A DNA stretch of 64,000 nt from Phallusia mammillata (Eukaryota > Chordata > Ascidiacea > Phlebobranchia > Ascidiidae). Shown piece by piece: positions 12,271 to 25,648 of the stretch; position 1 is the first letter of the stretch; the number at the start of each line of letters is the position of its first letter. The stretch covers positions 62,001 to 126,000 of the forward strand of contig QLIY01000424.1 in NCBI GenBank assembly GCA_003260075.1. The letters are read 5' to 3'. The notes beneath the pieces were generated by a model. It was not told where the DNA came from and did not search any database. It saw nothing but the letters and a program-made list of their open reading frames with translations. Position numbers and translations under genes: made by a program.

Positions 12271-12308
12271 CACGTGACGCAGCTTGTCAGTTCATTTTTC
12301 CACGTGAC
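12271..12308. promoter_or_regulatory. Pair of CACGTGAC boxes
   Basis: CACGTGAC occurs at 12271-12278 and 12301-12308, 30 bases apart in the same orientation, in a locally GC-richer stretch. USF/MITF/Myc-type bHLH factors bind CACGTG. It is a candidate only. Confidence 0.3.
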
Positions 12309-13030
12309 CTCTCGCGAGTTGAAGCCGCTGACCCCGGGTGGAAACTTCAAATACGTTCCCACGCGCATCTGATTCGTCGCTACAAAGTGGAAACATGTGA
12401 CCTAAGGAGCCTTCACGCACCGCTGCACACACAAGTGCAACCTGATTGCGAAGGATTTCTTTCGCTTTGCTCGGAAAAATGTTTGGGACTTTAAATGGGG
12501 TTAGAGGGGAATTGCGTTTGGACAGTGTAGATTGGACATATATGGGCATTATTGAGTTTTAATTGGTGTTGATTTATTTAATGAACATGTACGAAATGCA
12601 CGAAGTATTTTTAATTCTAAAATCGTCACAAACGTTTATGCTGACTATATACCTATCACGGCATAACAAGATGTATATTGTTAAATGCCAGACTTTTTGC
12701 TGACCTGAATTGTTTAATAGCAGTTTTATTATCAGTAACACATATGCTCACCTGATTTTGTGCTTGTATTTTTTGCTGCAAGAGCTTATTTGCCCCAATG
12801 TCCTTAGTTAAACCCACTCAAACGCAATCAATTTGTTACAAAACGTCAGCTTGACAATAAAATGTGAAGAAAAATGCGCAACTCAAGCCACTGAACACAA
12901 AACTAGGTGCTCAATAAAATGATAACATTAAAAAAATAGAAGTTTGGGTCAAAAGTTGAAGCAGCCTGTCTGGTCAACAACGGCGAGACAAATACCTTAG
13001 GCTACAGCACTTATTATGACGTTAGTTGCG

Positions 13031-15150
13031 TGACGTCATAATGACGGTGAGACTTGATTCGTTGATCGCACGAAAGGTGAAGTAGATTTTGCACGCAAAA
13101 CTCGCATTGTGAAGCAAGCCGACGCTGGAATATTTTTTATTTTGTGCCGAATCATTCTTGTCTGCGAGTAAACCATGTCGCCAAGGTAACGACTTAAAAT
13201 TCCCCGTTGCTTTTTTGCCCGAGCGGGTTGGATGAAAAAAAATGTGTTTATCTTACCAAATGGGATTAATAGTTTTTTAATAGTTTTTGTCATAAAGTAA
13301 ACTCAAAAACTAGGAAAACAAAATTGTCTGGAAATTGGAGTGAATTGATTTACTTTTATTTTGAATAATTTCTATCTAATTGATTGCCGATTTTGTGCAA
13401 AGCAAACTCTCCCAAATGAACAAATGAACATCACAACCGAATAGAATTATCTTTCGCCTAATTCCTAAATCTTCTTTACACAACATACACCGCAGTCCAA
13501 ATGGTCCCAGCTTGAACCACATGCGCTATTGTTTGCGAAGGCCATCATTTTTACGAGCGACAAACATGACTCCCGTTTCTAATCGTAAATTCAGACGCCC
13601 AAACCACGTGTTATCGCTGTGTGACGTCACAATCACGTGTTTACTAGGGCTGGTTGGGTGATTCAACTGTCGTAAGACGGGAGAATATTTCTGGCAATTT
13701 TTATGATTCATTTGTTCAAACATTAAAGTTTTTGGTTAATTCTTCTGTACAATATTCTGGCTTATGCCTTTGTCAAAAATGACAAGATTTATTAACAAAA
13801 CTTGGTGCAAAAAAGTTTGAATTAATTTTCTGGAAAAATAGTTTTTGTGTGCAAGAAAAGCATTTCGTACATTGACAATTTTCTCAAGCGCAACATTAAA
13901 AGTTTTTTTACCCAGGATTTACAGCACCGGGTCAAATGAAACATTTTTTTAATTTATGTGACGTCACGGTTGTATGACGTCAGCTATTTGTCAACACCGC
14001 AAGAATTACGCTACATATAAATTTGCTTTAAACATGTTAAATAGCGATCTTTAAGCTGCAAACCAATCTAGGTTTTATACAAAAAGCTTAAACACCAAAT
14101 CCCTCTTATTTTAGCGGTGTACAACTCCCCAGTCCAACACAAACAAAACACGGAATACGAATGAGTCTTCCGCCTGAAGAAACCACACATACCTGTCTTC
14201 GCACCTGGCTTGGTGATGGCACAACACAGTGTTTTCGTATTGTCATCTATTATTAATGAACCGGTCCTTTATTATCGCCTCCCTTCCCTCGACAAGCGTG
14301 ACATCGCGACACCTGGACCGGGGTTTGACGTCATAATGATATCACGCTTATCGTACGTTGACATCGATGTTCCTCATCAGAGGGTGTCATTCAAAAGCGC
14401 TGGTAAAATTTTGATTTTGGATACATGATTCGTCATTTTGCTGTAAGATGTGTCAACACAGACACTTATTGGTCTTGACAGGTTTTGTGTACAGCCATAA
14501 GCACGAAACATCTTTTTGAGATGACAAAACATCTTTTGAAAGTGGTTTTCAACACATGTACTAATTAAGGGTAAAAAGCATTTTAAAGACGTGTGGCACA
14601 AAAAAACAAACCTAAAAATTGCTATTGATAAATAAACTGTTGCTGCCAGGTACAATGTATTAACAAATTTGTAGCCTTTCCAGCAGTTTTTATTATAATA
14701 TGCCGACGTTTCGATGTCCCATACGAGACACCTTCGTAAAAAACGTATTGTGTGTCTCATCTTCCTTGTTGAGTTATAACAACTTTGTGTTTTCAATTTA
14801 AGTCAAGATGTCTCTTGTGGGACATCTAAACGTCGGCATATTATAATAAAAACTGCTGGATGAGCTACAAATTTGTTAACAGTATGCCTATTTCGGTTCA
14901 TATCTTAAACCCGTGTTCCTTAAACTGAGCACTTTTGTGGGCTAAAGCAGGAATAATTACAAAAACAAAGCACTGCTCAGCACCCCGGTTTCCCAAGCAC
15001 TTGACTGTTCCGTGTGTTTTTAAGTGGAAACCCTTTGTCTTACAGAGCCGAGGTGTCAACAAGAAGGCTGTGGACACTCTAGTACTCAACAGGCGTACAG
15101 CCCAGGTGTTCTGCCACTGTTCACACGAAACAATTTCGTTTGTGACGTCA
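13031..15150. promoter_or_regulatory. Cluster of six TGACGTCA palindromes
   Basis: Exact octamers are at 13031, 13622, 13959, 13975, 14326 and 15143, in sequence with no gene. CREB/ATF factors bind this octamer. Two copies lie 16 bases apart at 13959 and 13975. This could be a regulatory region; no activity is shown by sequence alone. Confidence 0.35.
14661..14880. repeat. Imperfect inverted repeat with Penelope-like motif
   Basis: The arm 14661-14734 (with CCGACGTTTCGATGTCCCAT) is nearly the reverse complement of 14805-14880, with a loop of about 70 bases. Related single copies are at 11655-11772, 16785-16812 and 60320-60356, and the start of the unit also appears at 60-90. Motifs of the form GAAACGTCG after a short hairpin are seen in Penelope-like retroelement ends, which can carry hammerhead ribozymes. 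Confidence 0.5.
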
Positions 15151-16784
15151 CTAAGGCTTGTTCGAATGAACATTGGAAACAAAACAACTGGCTGGTTTGA
15201 AAGTTGTGATTTGTGCTTACTTCTACAGCAGGCAAGTGGCAATGTAGAGTACAGTTGTTTTTGCGGTTTAGAAGTTTGTAAAGAATATTGGTTGTGGTTT
15301 TGTAATGGTACTATCAGACGCAAGGATTATATAAATCAAGTGGATAAAGGATTTTTTCGAATGAATCATTCCGACATCATATACTCAAATATTTTGCTGG
15401 AATTCGGAACTTAAATTTAAAAACTCAACTTTTGAGAAGAGCGTTCTTGGTGTTTGGATAACATTTTTTGGTAAACACTGTGGTATTTTTTAAGTTACGT
15501 TGACAGTAAGTATTGGATACCGATACTTGACAGCAATTCTGCAAAAGTAAGAGACACAGCACAAAGCGACGAAGATTGAGGTCAGTTTTGCCCAAAATAT
15601 GCTCAAAACTTACAACCTGTGAATCAGGTTCCACGCAATCCTATTTTTTTCCTTAATTAGCTGCAAAAGTTGTTTGTTGTCAAAGCATGAAACCTTGACA
15701 TTGACTTTTTAGTCTTTTAAAGCTGTACAGACTTTTTGTTGTGCGCAAGGATTTTCTCACTGTCAAGTCCGGGGGGTCGAAGTCGGCGTTTGTATTGGCA
15801 GCTGTGGGGTTCGTGCCCTGCTGGCAAAATAGCTGGACCTGACCTCATTAAGATAAAATTTGCACGAAAAGGGCGATGTTGAAAATGTTTTCGCAAAAAT
15901 CGTTGAACAAGGTACGAGTATAGGATGGCGACTTCATTAAATCATCGGTTTGACTTAAGAATCCGACTAGATTTTAGTATTTTAACGAATTAGGTAGGGA
16001 TTCAAAAGAGTGCTTATATCTTTGTATGATAAGAAGTGCGAAAGTTATTGGTTTAAACAAAGAATGATAGACAGTGTAAAAAAAAATGATTTATGATTTT
16101 TTTTTAATTTTCTAGCTAAGATAAACAATGTTTGTTCAATGGTATTTGAATTATGGCTGAAAAATGAAAATTACCAACTTTTTGCGTATTTCTTTTGCTT
16201 GTTGAAAAGCCATACTAATACTCGTAAAGCAGAAGTAGGGTAATAGACTTACGATATATATATAGCTAAGTCGTATGCCTTGTTTGTTAAAAGTGCGTTT
16301 CACGTCTAGACCGTTTCTAATTGCTCTGTGATGTGAAAACAGTGCTCAAAATGTCAGAAACCCTTAGGAGCAATTTGCGGTCGCACCTAGTACCACAACA
16401 GAATTCTGGCAAGTAAAACTGCAAGCACGATAAATTGGTTTCGCGTGCCTTAGACTAACTAATTAATCTAATTGCCCTTAAGCTTTGTTTCCCAAGACGT
16501 CAACAAATCAACAAAGTTGACATTTTACACAAGGAAAACCGGGGTATTAGGCGCATGTTAATTTCACACACGAAACCCAAGTTGCCAAGTATTGTCTGTT
16601 GAGCAAACAACTCTTAGATTTTATCAATGATTTTAACCTGATTAGCCAATCGCGGCACTAAGACCGGGTTTTGGGCATGCGTTCCCCCCTAAAACCAAAG
16701 TAGCGTGCCTGTGTAAATTGAAGGTTAGTTTCACTGCAACGAAAATGGATTATCAGTGTTCCTTATTCAGTAGGCGTATTTCAA

Positions 16785-16830
16785 AGTAACCGACGTTTTG
16801 ACAAGCATTAAAGGCGCCTTCATTAGGATA
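16785..16830 (-). mobile_element. Short relic of the same dispersed repeat
   Basis: The minus strand reads CTAATGAAGGCGCC and, after a short spacer, AAAACGTCGG, matching the pattern at 11655-11772 and 14661-14734. Confidence 0.35.
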
Positions 16831-19800
16831 ATGTCAAAATCGTTCTTACAAAACAAACTTGAGATGAACACCCCGACTGTACAACCAGTGACTTGCTTTA
16901 ACACACTGATACAAATTAGGTGTTAAGGTACGATGTCATATTTGCATTGTTGTAAATTTGGAAATTATTGTGAAGTGTTGTCAGGCTGTTTTAAATACTA
17001 AACACAAACTTTGTTCCAACATTCATCTATTCTAAACTGACACTTGATGCGTTTAGAAGCCCTCATAATAGGTTTCACTCCTACTCCTAAGCATAAATTA
17101 ACCGTATTTGGATTGACTGTTTGCAGTACGCATAATATCGTCGGCAGACAAAGCTCTAACCCCTGTAGTAAGCAAAACTAACATATTTAACCAAATCCAA
17201 TAATCATAAACGGTCACGTTTCTTCAAAAACAAAATTTAAGAACCTGAAATCGTGCACAAACTCTGACTTAAATGGCCCCATTGTTTAGCGCATAAGCTG
17301 CAATTATAATACTATAGACAGCGAAACAATAGGCGCTCGAAATATTTTAGGGGTAGTATAAGACCTTTAGGAACGTGCCAAGAAGCGGGGACCAATGTTG
17401 GTACCCATGGCTTGGTGTTAATCCAAATCGCATTAGGCCAGCCTTAAAAGGTCAAAGTTCGCCCCAGGTTTAAAGGTCACTGAGCATGGAACAGTCACGG
17501 CAAATTTCAAGCGAAAGTTTAGCCTTCTTTTTGGCCAAAGCAATACTCCTGTGCACTTAAACACGTTTTTCGGATCTCGAAGGGGCTTTATGAAACCACA
17601 ACATCATTAATCATCTAAAATTTTAAAGTGTTCTACACAGAACAGAATATACTTGCGTTTTTTGGAGTTTGCTGTGTCCAAAATCAATATCAATACTGCA
17701 TCAACATGAATAAGATTGCAAACTCTGTTTTAATTCAGTGAGTAATGCATCTTAAACAGAAAATACCAAACCTGATTTTAAATAATATCTTTTCATGTCT
17801 CTTGATTGGGAAAATTGTGGGTAGATTTGTATTTAACTTGTAGGGTTATTCATTTTGTCAATTTTGCCACATATATATCTGTGTGGAACACTATACGGAT
17901 CTGTTCATAAGTTTAATGATAAAAACGGCCAAATAGACGTAAAAGGCGACATGCTTTATTTTTCAAACGCTCATGTCATTATCAGTGGTATAAAAGCCAC
18001 ATAAGTTACACCCGTTTATATCCACTTGAGTCACGTGAAATGAAAATAAAAAAGGTGCGAAACGATTTCTGTTTTATCAAGTCAAAAGCGATGATTGCTG
18101 ACAGGACCCTTTGCAGTGCACCTTTCCGACTAAAGTCCAAACCAAAAATGTGCGTCGCAAAGCGGGGTTTGTGGCATTGCATTTAACCCCTTCACAACTA
18201 TTGCAATCCCAAGAACAACCCAGCCACCAACGCCTTTGATAGTCGTAACCCATTACAAGAACCCATGGCCTTTACAAGTGTTGGATGGAAAAGCTGATAG
18301 GATAATCAAAAACAGCAGACCTTGTACTACACAATGGGCTTGCGTAAATCGACGTGTGCAATGAGAACCTGATATCTTGTGCATGAAGTAGGTTAGCAAC
18401 ACAAATGCATTTAAGCAGTACCGGCTACGAAGTTAAGGGGTAAACGATATATCTATTTGAGATCTTGATTAAGTGATTAGATACCGTGGGGTCGATTTGA
18501 CTCGTACGACTTAGATCAAGTGGTTTAGGCCTGTTGGTGTCATAGAAGTGCAGTATGGCGACAGGCGGCTTTTGTGGGTTTTGTAACATTTTTCGCGTTT
18601 TTGGTTTCTCACGCACTTGTCTGGTTTTGCAATATTTACGCTTATTATTATTACACAACACAATACTCGTACATATAACAACGTTTATAATGCTGTAAAC
18701 AATATTGTGCATGGATCTATATTTTGTTCGTTGTCTTTGGCCTAATCGTCTTTTTATATATTTGGTGGTTTAAAGCCGCTGGTGGCTTCAACGTTTGTTA
18801 TGTCGATTTTGGTGGGCTCGATGTGGTAACTAGCAACTTCGCGATGGTTTTATATTTGCGGCATTTCGTTACTGTAACACCTGGCGAAACCGTTAGAAGA
18901 ACAGAAAATTAGTAATGATTGGGTCGAAACTTGTTCACTAATAAGCTAATTTATAATATTTATGAATTCAGGTAAGTAGCTAACATACTTCCAATTAGCC
19001 TCGAATTACAACTTGTAATTATTCATCAACATGGTTTCGTTTTTTTTGGTGTCATCACGCGATTTTATTGCAGATTTTAAACAATTCGTAAACGTTTACA
19101 GCAACAGCTGTATAAAAAATGTTTCAACAGTCTTGTTTCACTCGTGTTGCTGTGTTGTTTTGACTCGAAACGGCGATAAAACGCGCATCGAATAACGTGT
19201 TTGTGACGTCACAGTCGTGATCTGGACAGCGTCACCGGGTCGGGGTAAAAAGCAGCAACTTTTAAGGTTTCCCAGCGCTTTCGCGTCGCGTTTAATATTC
19301 GTCAAGGGTGATTTTTCTGGCAGCATTAACTCTTCCATTGGCATTAGTCTTATTTCCCATGAAACCAAACAAGATAGCGCCGCGTAAAATTGCCTTGGAT
19401 CCGGACAAATTAAGCTACCCGCTGTGCTGCTGCCGTATAATTACCGCCCGCTGCTCCGCTGAATCGTCTCGCCTCATCCAACCTCTGATGATATTTGGTG
19501 ACGTTTATTAAGATGAAGTCAGTTCGTTTGATCCTGTTTTGGAGGTGGTTTGTCAAATGATGAAAGCTCTGGGTATTGTAGGTGAAATTTAGTTCACCAT
19601 TATTGTTTACATGACGCAGGCCTTGTCTTTGGCTTTTGGATTTGGATTTGTCAGCAAATCTTTATTTCGGCACCAAATATTTCTCTTTGTTTCGACAACA
19701 CTTTTGTGTCTCGGTTTATAATAGAGGTTTTGCCGGTTTATTGTAAAAGTGATTTGTACCTAGCACACCAACCAAACATGCCTTAAACTATTTGTAAATG

Positions 19801-20399
19801 TTTAAAAATGCTCTGGAATACGGTCTTTGTTAAGAACGAAATTCACCCTACCAAACCCTCATTTTTGTGAGTTGAAAAATATTGTCTTTTCCTACTAAAA
19901 CGGGGTCATGTGAAAAGGTCACAGAAGACGCCGTTAGCGAAAGCAACCAACTCATCGCGAATTTAATCGATTTTCGCGCAGTTCCTGTCGGATCTTAGGG
20001 CATCGACTTCCCGCAGCGTAAAAATTTTCTTGTTCACCAATTTTTCATCCGAAGTCTTTTCCACAGTGCAGAGCATTAAACTTGCGCCCCGTGGAGCAGC
20101 TTTCACGCCTTTCCCTGTATGTCGTGCCGTTTTGTGCCATAGTCAATCTAAGAAGACCAAATTTTCCAGCGTATTAGTAGAAGGCGCGAAACGAATCAAC
20201 AATTTTTGAAGGAAGGGATTTAATTTAACGCATATTTTACGCGTCTTTCGTTTTTTTGACAAATGGACCATTGCTTAGCTGTTGGTTCCTTCTGGCAGAC
20301 TTACAATCTTAGTGATAATTTGCAGCATTGCGTTTGAGAATTAGCAGCATTGCGTTTGAGAATTAGCAGCCTAGACTGTAGTGTAGCCTAGTTGCTTGT

Positions 20400-20409
20400 C
20401 CCCCCCCCC
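20400..20409 (+). other. C-filled gap with false duplication
   Basis: 20291-20399 recurs at 20410-20495. The first copy carries one extra unit of a 22-base repeat (GCAGCATTGCGTTTGAGAAT and two more bases), a likely allelic repeat-number difference. Confidence 0.8.
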
Positions 20410-23400
20410 TCTGGCAGACTTACAATCTTAGTGATAATTTGCAGCATTGCGTTTGAGCATTAGCAGCCTAGACTGTAGTGTAGCCTAGTTGCTTGGTTAC
20501 GTATGTTCTCGCCAATTGTATTGCATAGACTTTTTGTGCATCGAAAAAAATGTTTTATTTTTTGCCATTTTCGAAATGCAATTTACCACATAGCATGGAA
20601 TTTCTTAATACAGAAGTAAGATTTGCCCAGGCCACAGTGTGGTACGGTGGTACCTAAAGCCTAATAATTTGTCAGCCATCTACAGCTGCCAGATGTGGTG
20701 TAACTGTAACTGTAGCACTTTTTGACAGAATTAATGACTTTTGCCAATTGTAGTGATTTTTAAGCAGGATTAGCCGGTTATACTAGGATCTATACTCTAT
20801 AGCTATTTGCGTTCTGATTTCGAGCAAATGACCTTAATTTTAAAAATTTAATGTATCTCTCGCAAATAAATCTAACATAATTCCATCAATTAATTGCCGA
20901 TCAAAACGCAAATGGAATTAATTGACCGCTAGTTCCGATCAGTCTTACGATTGCGGCATTATGTTCACTTTCATTTATGTGTTAATTATTTGAACATTGT
21001 TATATAGAGGCAGTTTTAAGGCTGCGAGCAACCTAAAGTCTTGTCAAAATCTTAAGTGTATTCAGAAACTTCGGATTGTTCAACTGTGACGTAAAAATGG
21101 TCGATTATTCCACCATACAATTAAGCGGCGATTGTTTGCGCATAATTGTTCCTGTGATGTGATAAACTGAATTTTAAATCATTACCTTACGAAGCAATCT
21201 TGCGAAACCAGATAAAATGCATTCTGTATGACGTTGTACCCAATATAGTGCCCAGTTTAAGCTTTCATTTTTGACCGCGATTCTCAGCACTTGCTATAAC
21301 CAAAATATAGGCTGAGACGTGTTGCATTTGCATTTCTGATAGTAGAGTGTCCGCACCTTTGTTACCTTTTCGACCTAGACCTTTGACAAAACTAGGTGAG
21401 TAGCCATGTGCTGTAGTGCTCAATCTTACTATACATGGAAAACGTGTAATTGTTACGTCATAACGTGTTTGATCACGTGGTTCGGGCTTTATGTAGACAA
21501 TGCGGCGCCATATTTTACTTGCAAGACATGCAAAATGACCGTTAAAGTAGATTTCTATTGATTTTGACATTGTATTGTTGGTGTTGATCTCATAATACAG
21601 CAGCTGTAGCAGGCAAGGATTTACTAGGTTATATCGTTGCTATTGGTTTTAGGTAATAACTTGCATTTTCTGTTTTTGATGTTGTTGTCTTAAAATAACA
21701 TATTTGGGGCGAGGCATAAATGTCCTTATCCTATAACCAAAGTTTGAACCAATTCGTTGTGTTTCTTATTGTAAACGAAACGCTGAGGAGATCAAGATAT
21801 AAATAGTCAAGCAAAATTGATTTATTTGCAGCTAATTACGTCTATTTTTTAGCTTTTAAGTTTCGTCGGCGCATGACGTCGCAATTTTTGTCGTTTGTGG
21901 TTTCATTTTTTTTTAAAGATAAGCTACAATAATTGGTAACAGTACATTGTTTTAATCCGAATCAAACTAATTGCGCCATATGGAATCGTCCAATTAGTGT
22001 TTGAGATTGACACCCGCTGTGTGCTTCTATTTGCAAACCCAGCGATTTTCGAGTTTGTCCAGCTGGTCCTGCAGCGCATTGGGTATCGACGGGCCCACTT
22101 TCTCTGTCTTTTGCGCCCTTGGTAAACATATCCCAGGCTGAAAGACCGATTGACAGAATGAAGAATCTCAAACCGGCTTGGACGAGGTTCTGCTAACTCA
22201 GTTGTAGCCTGAAATCTAATTTAAAACACAGAAGCTCATATGTCACATGTATTGATGATCTCAGTCCGTGTTCAAGGGTTGGTATCGTGTAGAGTAGACC
22301 AGTATGTAGTTAATGTGGAGATGCTTTTGTATAGCAGTTTACAGGGGCAAGTAATGTGTTTTTTGAAGCATTTTATTAAGTGCTTGTGTATTACAAAGAA
22401 TGCTGTTTGCTGCGGTTTGCAATCGTTTTAAGTTATTCACCATAGATTTAGAAGAAATAAACGTGATGTTTTTGCTTGTCTGTTTTTAAAGGTACCATTA
22501 TGATCTTTTAACGAATGATGGAAAATGGTTAAAGACAAAAATACTGCGCACTTATTTGCACAATGACGTACCATGCGAAAGTTGTGAAACATTGTTTGTG
22601 TCCTAACACCTGACTGTGAGAAATACACCGGTTGTCAACCCAGTACCCCAATATCCATTTCTCACTTTAACCGCAATCAGGGTGTTGAAGTTTGTTAGTG
22701 ATACGTGGGCGTCAAATGGAACCCTGTGGGACTCGAACGAACTTCACGGGTTGCTGAAAATCCCATAACGAATCAGTTCTCGAGTGATTTTAAGCCGAAA
22801 ATGAGTGAAACGGCAACAAGGGTAACGTTAGGATGTTTTGAACGCTGATGAGTTGCCGACCCTTTGTAGCCTCGTAGAGTTACGCGCGGTGCTCGTCGGA
22901 CTTGGCGAAACGAGACGTAAACAATGTTTCCGATTGCCTCTTTCGTCGTATGTTCCCAGGCATATTGACTGCTACCTCAGTGTTCATGGTTTTTCGCAGC
23001 AAACTCTCCTAAACGTGTAACAGAAGCCTTGCATGGACAGCTTGTTAAAAATCCTTCTGATGAAAATGTTTATGTGCACAAAAATGAGTTTTGCGGGCTT
23101 TTGAGTTACAAACATGCCTGGGAACTGGCTTTTTGAGTGTGGGTAAGGGGTTCTACGTTTTGGGGTAAGTGGGTAACGTGATAACACCCACATGGGGTTA
23201 CAAGCGAATACTACGTATCCACTTTACATCAAGACATTGTGTTTTTCTTACTGGCATTCCAGTTTTAAATCTATTGAGTTTAAGTCACCGAAAGAAAAAT
23301 ATTTTTTTCTATTACAGGCCGTATTAAAAATTTTGTTTGCTCTTTGGTCACTAGTTATAGACGGGAGTTGCGTTGGACAAGAATTGTTACGAGATTTACA

Positions 23401-24892
23401 TTGCAAATGCCACAGGAAGTTGCGAAACAATTCTTAATTATTTGGTTGTAGCAATAACGCTTTTGAGTAGTTATGTAGGTTTATGAATAACCATAAATAT
23501 GCTATAATAAAAAAACTTGATACTGTTTTTCCAAAGTGTCGTATTTTTACTCCTTTTCTTAGAGTAAATGAAACGTTGAGATCAAGATATAAATTTTCAA
23601 GCAAAATTCAAAAGTGTCGCATTTTGAATCCCTTTTTTCAAATTTGACGAAGTCTTTCGAGTCACCAGGCTAAAATAATCAAGTTTTGGGTACAACGAGT
23701 AATATATATCTGAGGACGCATTTTTGGTTAGTGTCATTTTGGCTGCCAGGTTTCGAAGATACAATGATATCTATCAAACAGCATTTTCGACAAAAGTTCT
23801 TTTGTTTGTGTGAAATTGAGACTGAGTTTGTCGACCTTCAAATGGTAAAATTTACGCATGGAAATAAAAATCGAATTAGGAATTTCCTGAATTAGAACAC
23901 GAAGACATTTGGATGTGCTTCGCCGACCGGGAATGGTGTGATTATAGCTGCTCCATGGCAAGACGGTAGTGGCCTATTTCAGACACGGGTTACCTGGCGT
24001 TGACAGGCTGGGCGAATTAGTCAGGGCTGTCGCTTCCCAAAACACTAGAACAGGGGGCAAACTTGTTCCCTCTTGCACTGGCATTTAGGTAACTTAAAGG
24101 TGAACTTGTTGACATAAAATCGACTCGTGAAGTTTTGTGTATATTTGTTGTGAAACAATTTTTGGTTTCAGTTAACTTTAAAATCGAAAGGCTTAAACTA
24201 TACTGAAACGGTTTTGGATGTATTTGTAGGAAGTGTGATGGAAAAGTTTTTTTATTTTGTGCGGTTTACCTTTAATTTGGCGCTTTTGGAGTTTGCGTGA
24301 CGTGATTTTGGTAACAGGTGCACTTGTGTGTTGTTTCGGAAGACGGTACTACCAGATCGTGTGATGCAGAAATATGTAGATTGGTGGTCGCCCTGACACG
24401 CAAACGCGAAATAAGCAACAACAAATATTGCAGTTGATTGTGAAAACTTCTAAACCACATTCTTATCTTAGAATCAATTACTGTTGCAATTAGTTTCACA
24501 TTAGGGCTAGATTCAATTAGATGTGTTTGTTAACAAGGTGAAGATTTAGATGAAAGAAAATTAAAGTGAAAGATTTTTGTCAAGCGGAACCAGTAATAAG
24601 ATCGCACCTGCTTTTCGATAATTAGTTTCTGTACAGAAGCCGGAAATGTTTAAAATTTTAGGTGTGTCTGAAATTAGTCGAATCAGATTTAGCTCTAGAT
24701 ACGTTTTGACGTATTGACCAAAGGCTGAAGACTGAAAGTATAATAAGAGGAGATTTATTATTTGAAGCTTAGTTTTTGGAGTTACAACGATGTGCCCGAT
24801 TTTACTCCGTGTTTATATGCATGTATATATATGGGACTCTATGGGTGCATTATATAGCACTTTATTTGCAAATTGAGTCACGAAATATAAAG

Positions 24893-25256
24893 CAGGGTTC
24901 CCGCGGGTATGGAAAACCTAGAAAGGTTATGGAATTTAAATTTGTTTAAAAAAATTAAAAATTTAAAAAGCCAGGAAAAGTTTTGAAAAAAAACAACTTT
25001 TGCAAAAGTCTATGAAAAAGTATGGAATTTAGCGCCTGAAAATGCCAGATAGAGGTAGGAATTTCAAATTACGTAACGTTTGTATATTCGTTGCAAGTAT
25101 GGGAAATTGGCTACATATACCAAAGCCTCTTTACTAGTTTCATTGTGGAAATTGCTTGATTTTTTTCGATTAGGGTTATGGAAATTCGGTTTTTTTTTCT
25201 TAATAAGTGTTGGAAACGTCATGGAATTTATAAACAAAAATTGCGCGAGAGCCCTG
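24893..25256. mobile_element. Non-autonomous DNA transposon (364 bp), hAT-like
   Basis: It starts CAGGGTTCCCGCG and ends GCGCGAGAGCCCTG, imperfect inverted repeats. Repeated TATGGAATTT-type motifs lie inside. ATAAAG occurs directly on both sides (24887-24892 and 25257-25262) as a probable target duplication. The termini look hAT-like, but hAT elements make 8-base duplications, so the class is uncertain. Confidence 0.65.
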
Positions 25257-25638
25257 ATAAAGGTATGTGTTCTTCTTAAGTTAAAAGTAAAATAAATATA
25301 GTTTCTCCCGAACTGATTTGTTTATTCATGACGCCTTGAACATATCATTAAACATACTTCGAAATTCCTTATGCGCAAGTCACATAATTAACACCTGCCG
25401 TTTAGCCTACGAATAAGCGCCGAGACACCATTAATGGAACTTTCGTGTAAGTCACGGACATTGAATTTGTGAAAACCGATTACGAAAACCTAATACGCGA
25501 TTATGGCATATCTGTTTAAGGTGGTTGTTGCAATGTTGTACTCTAATCGAAATATTACTGCGTCATGTTTTATTTAAAAGTCAGTGACGTAATTTCCTGT
25601 TAGTGACGTAAGGATGTTTTGAATGTGCATCCCTCTGT

Positions 25639-25648
25639 CCCCCCCCCC
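25639..25648 (+). other. C-filled gap with false duplication
   Basis: 25555-25635 recurs at 25649-25728 with a few substitutions. Confidence 0.8.

Noticed and set aside
11964-12494. 176-codon open frame, plus strand
   Set aside because: It has no recognisable domain, no splice or start context and mixed low-information composition. A shorter frame overlaps it on the other strand.
14935-15414. 159-codon open frame with a 141-codon frame on the opposite strand
   Set aside because: Both strands are open with no motif, which is expected by chance. It also lies next to a repeat.
19308-19511. Hydrophobic N-terminus-like frame (FLAALTLPLALVLFP)
   Set aside because: The frame has no ATG at its start, no splice donor in frame, and its downstream residues look random.
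22838-22930. CTGATGAG followed by GGCGAAACG, a possible hammerhead ribozyme
   Set aside because: The presumed second stem would need a loop of over 50 bases, pairs poorly, and no proper cleavage triplet and third stem could be placed.
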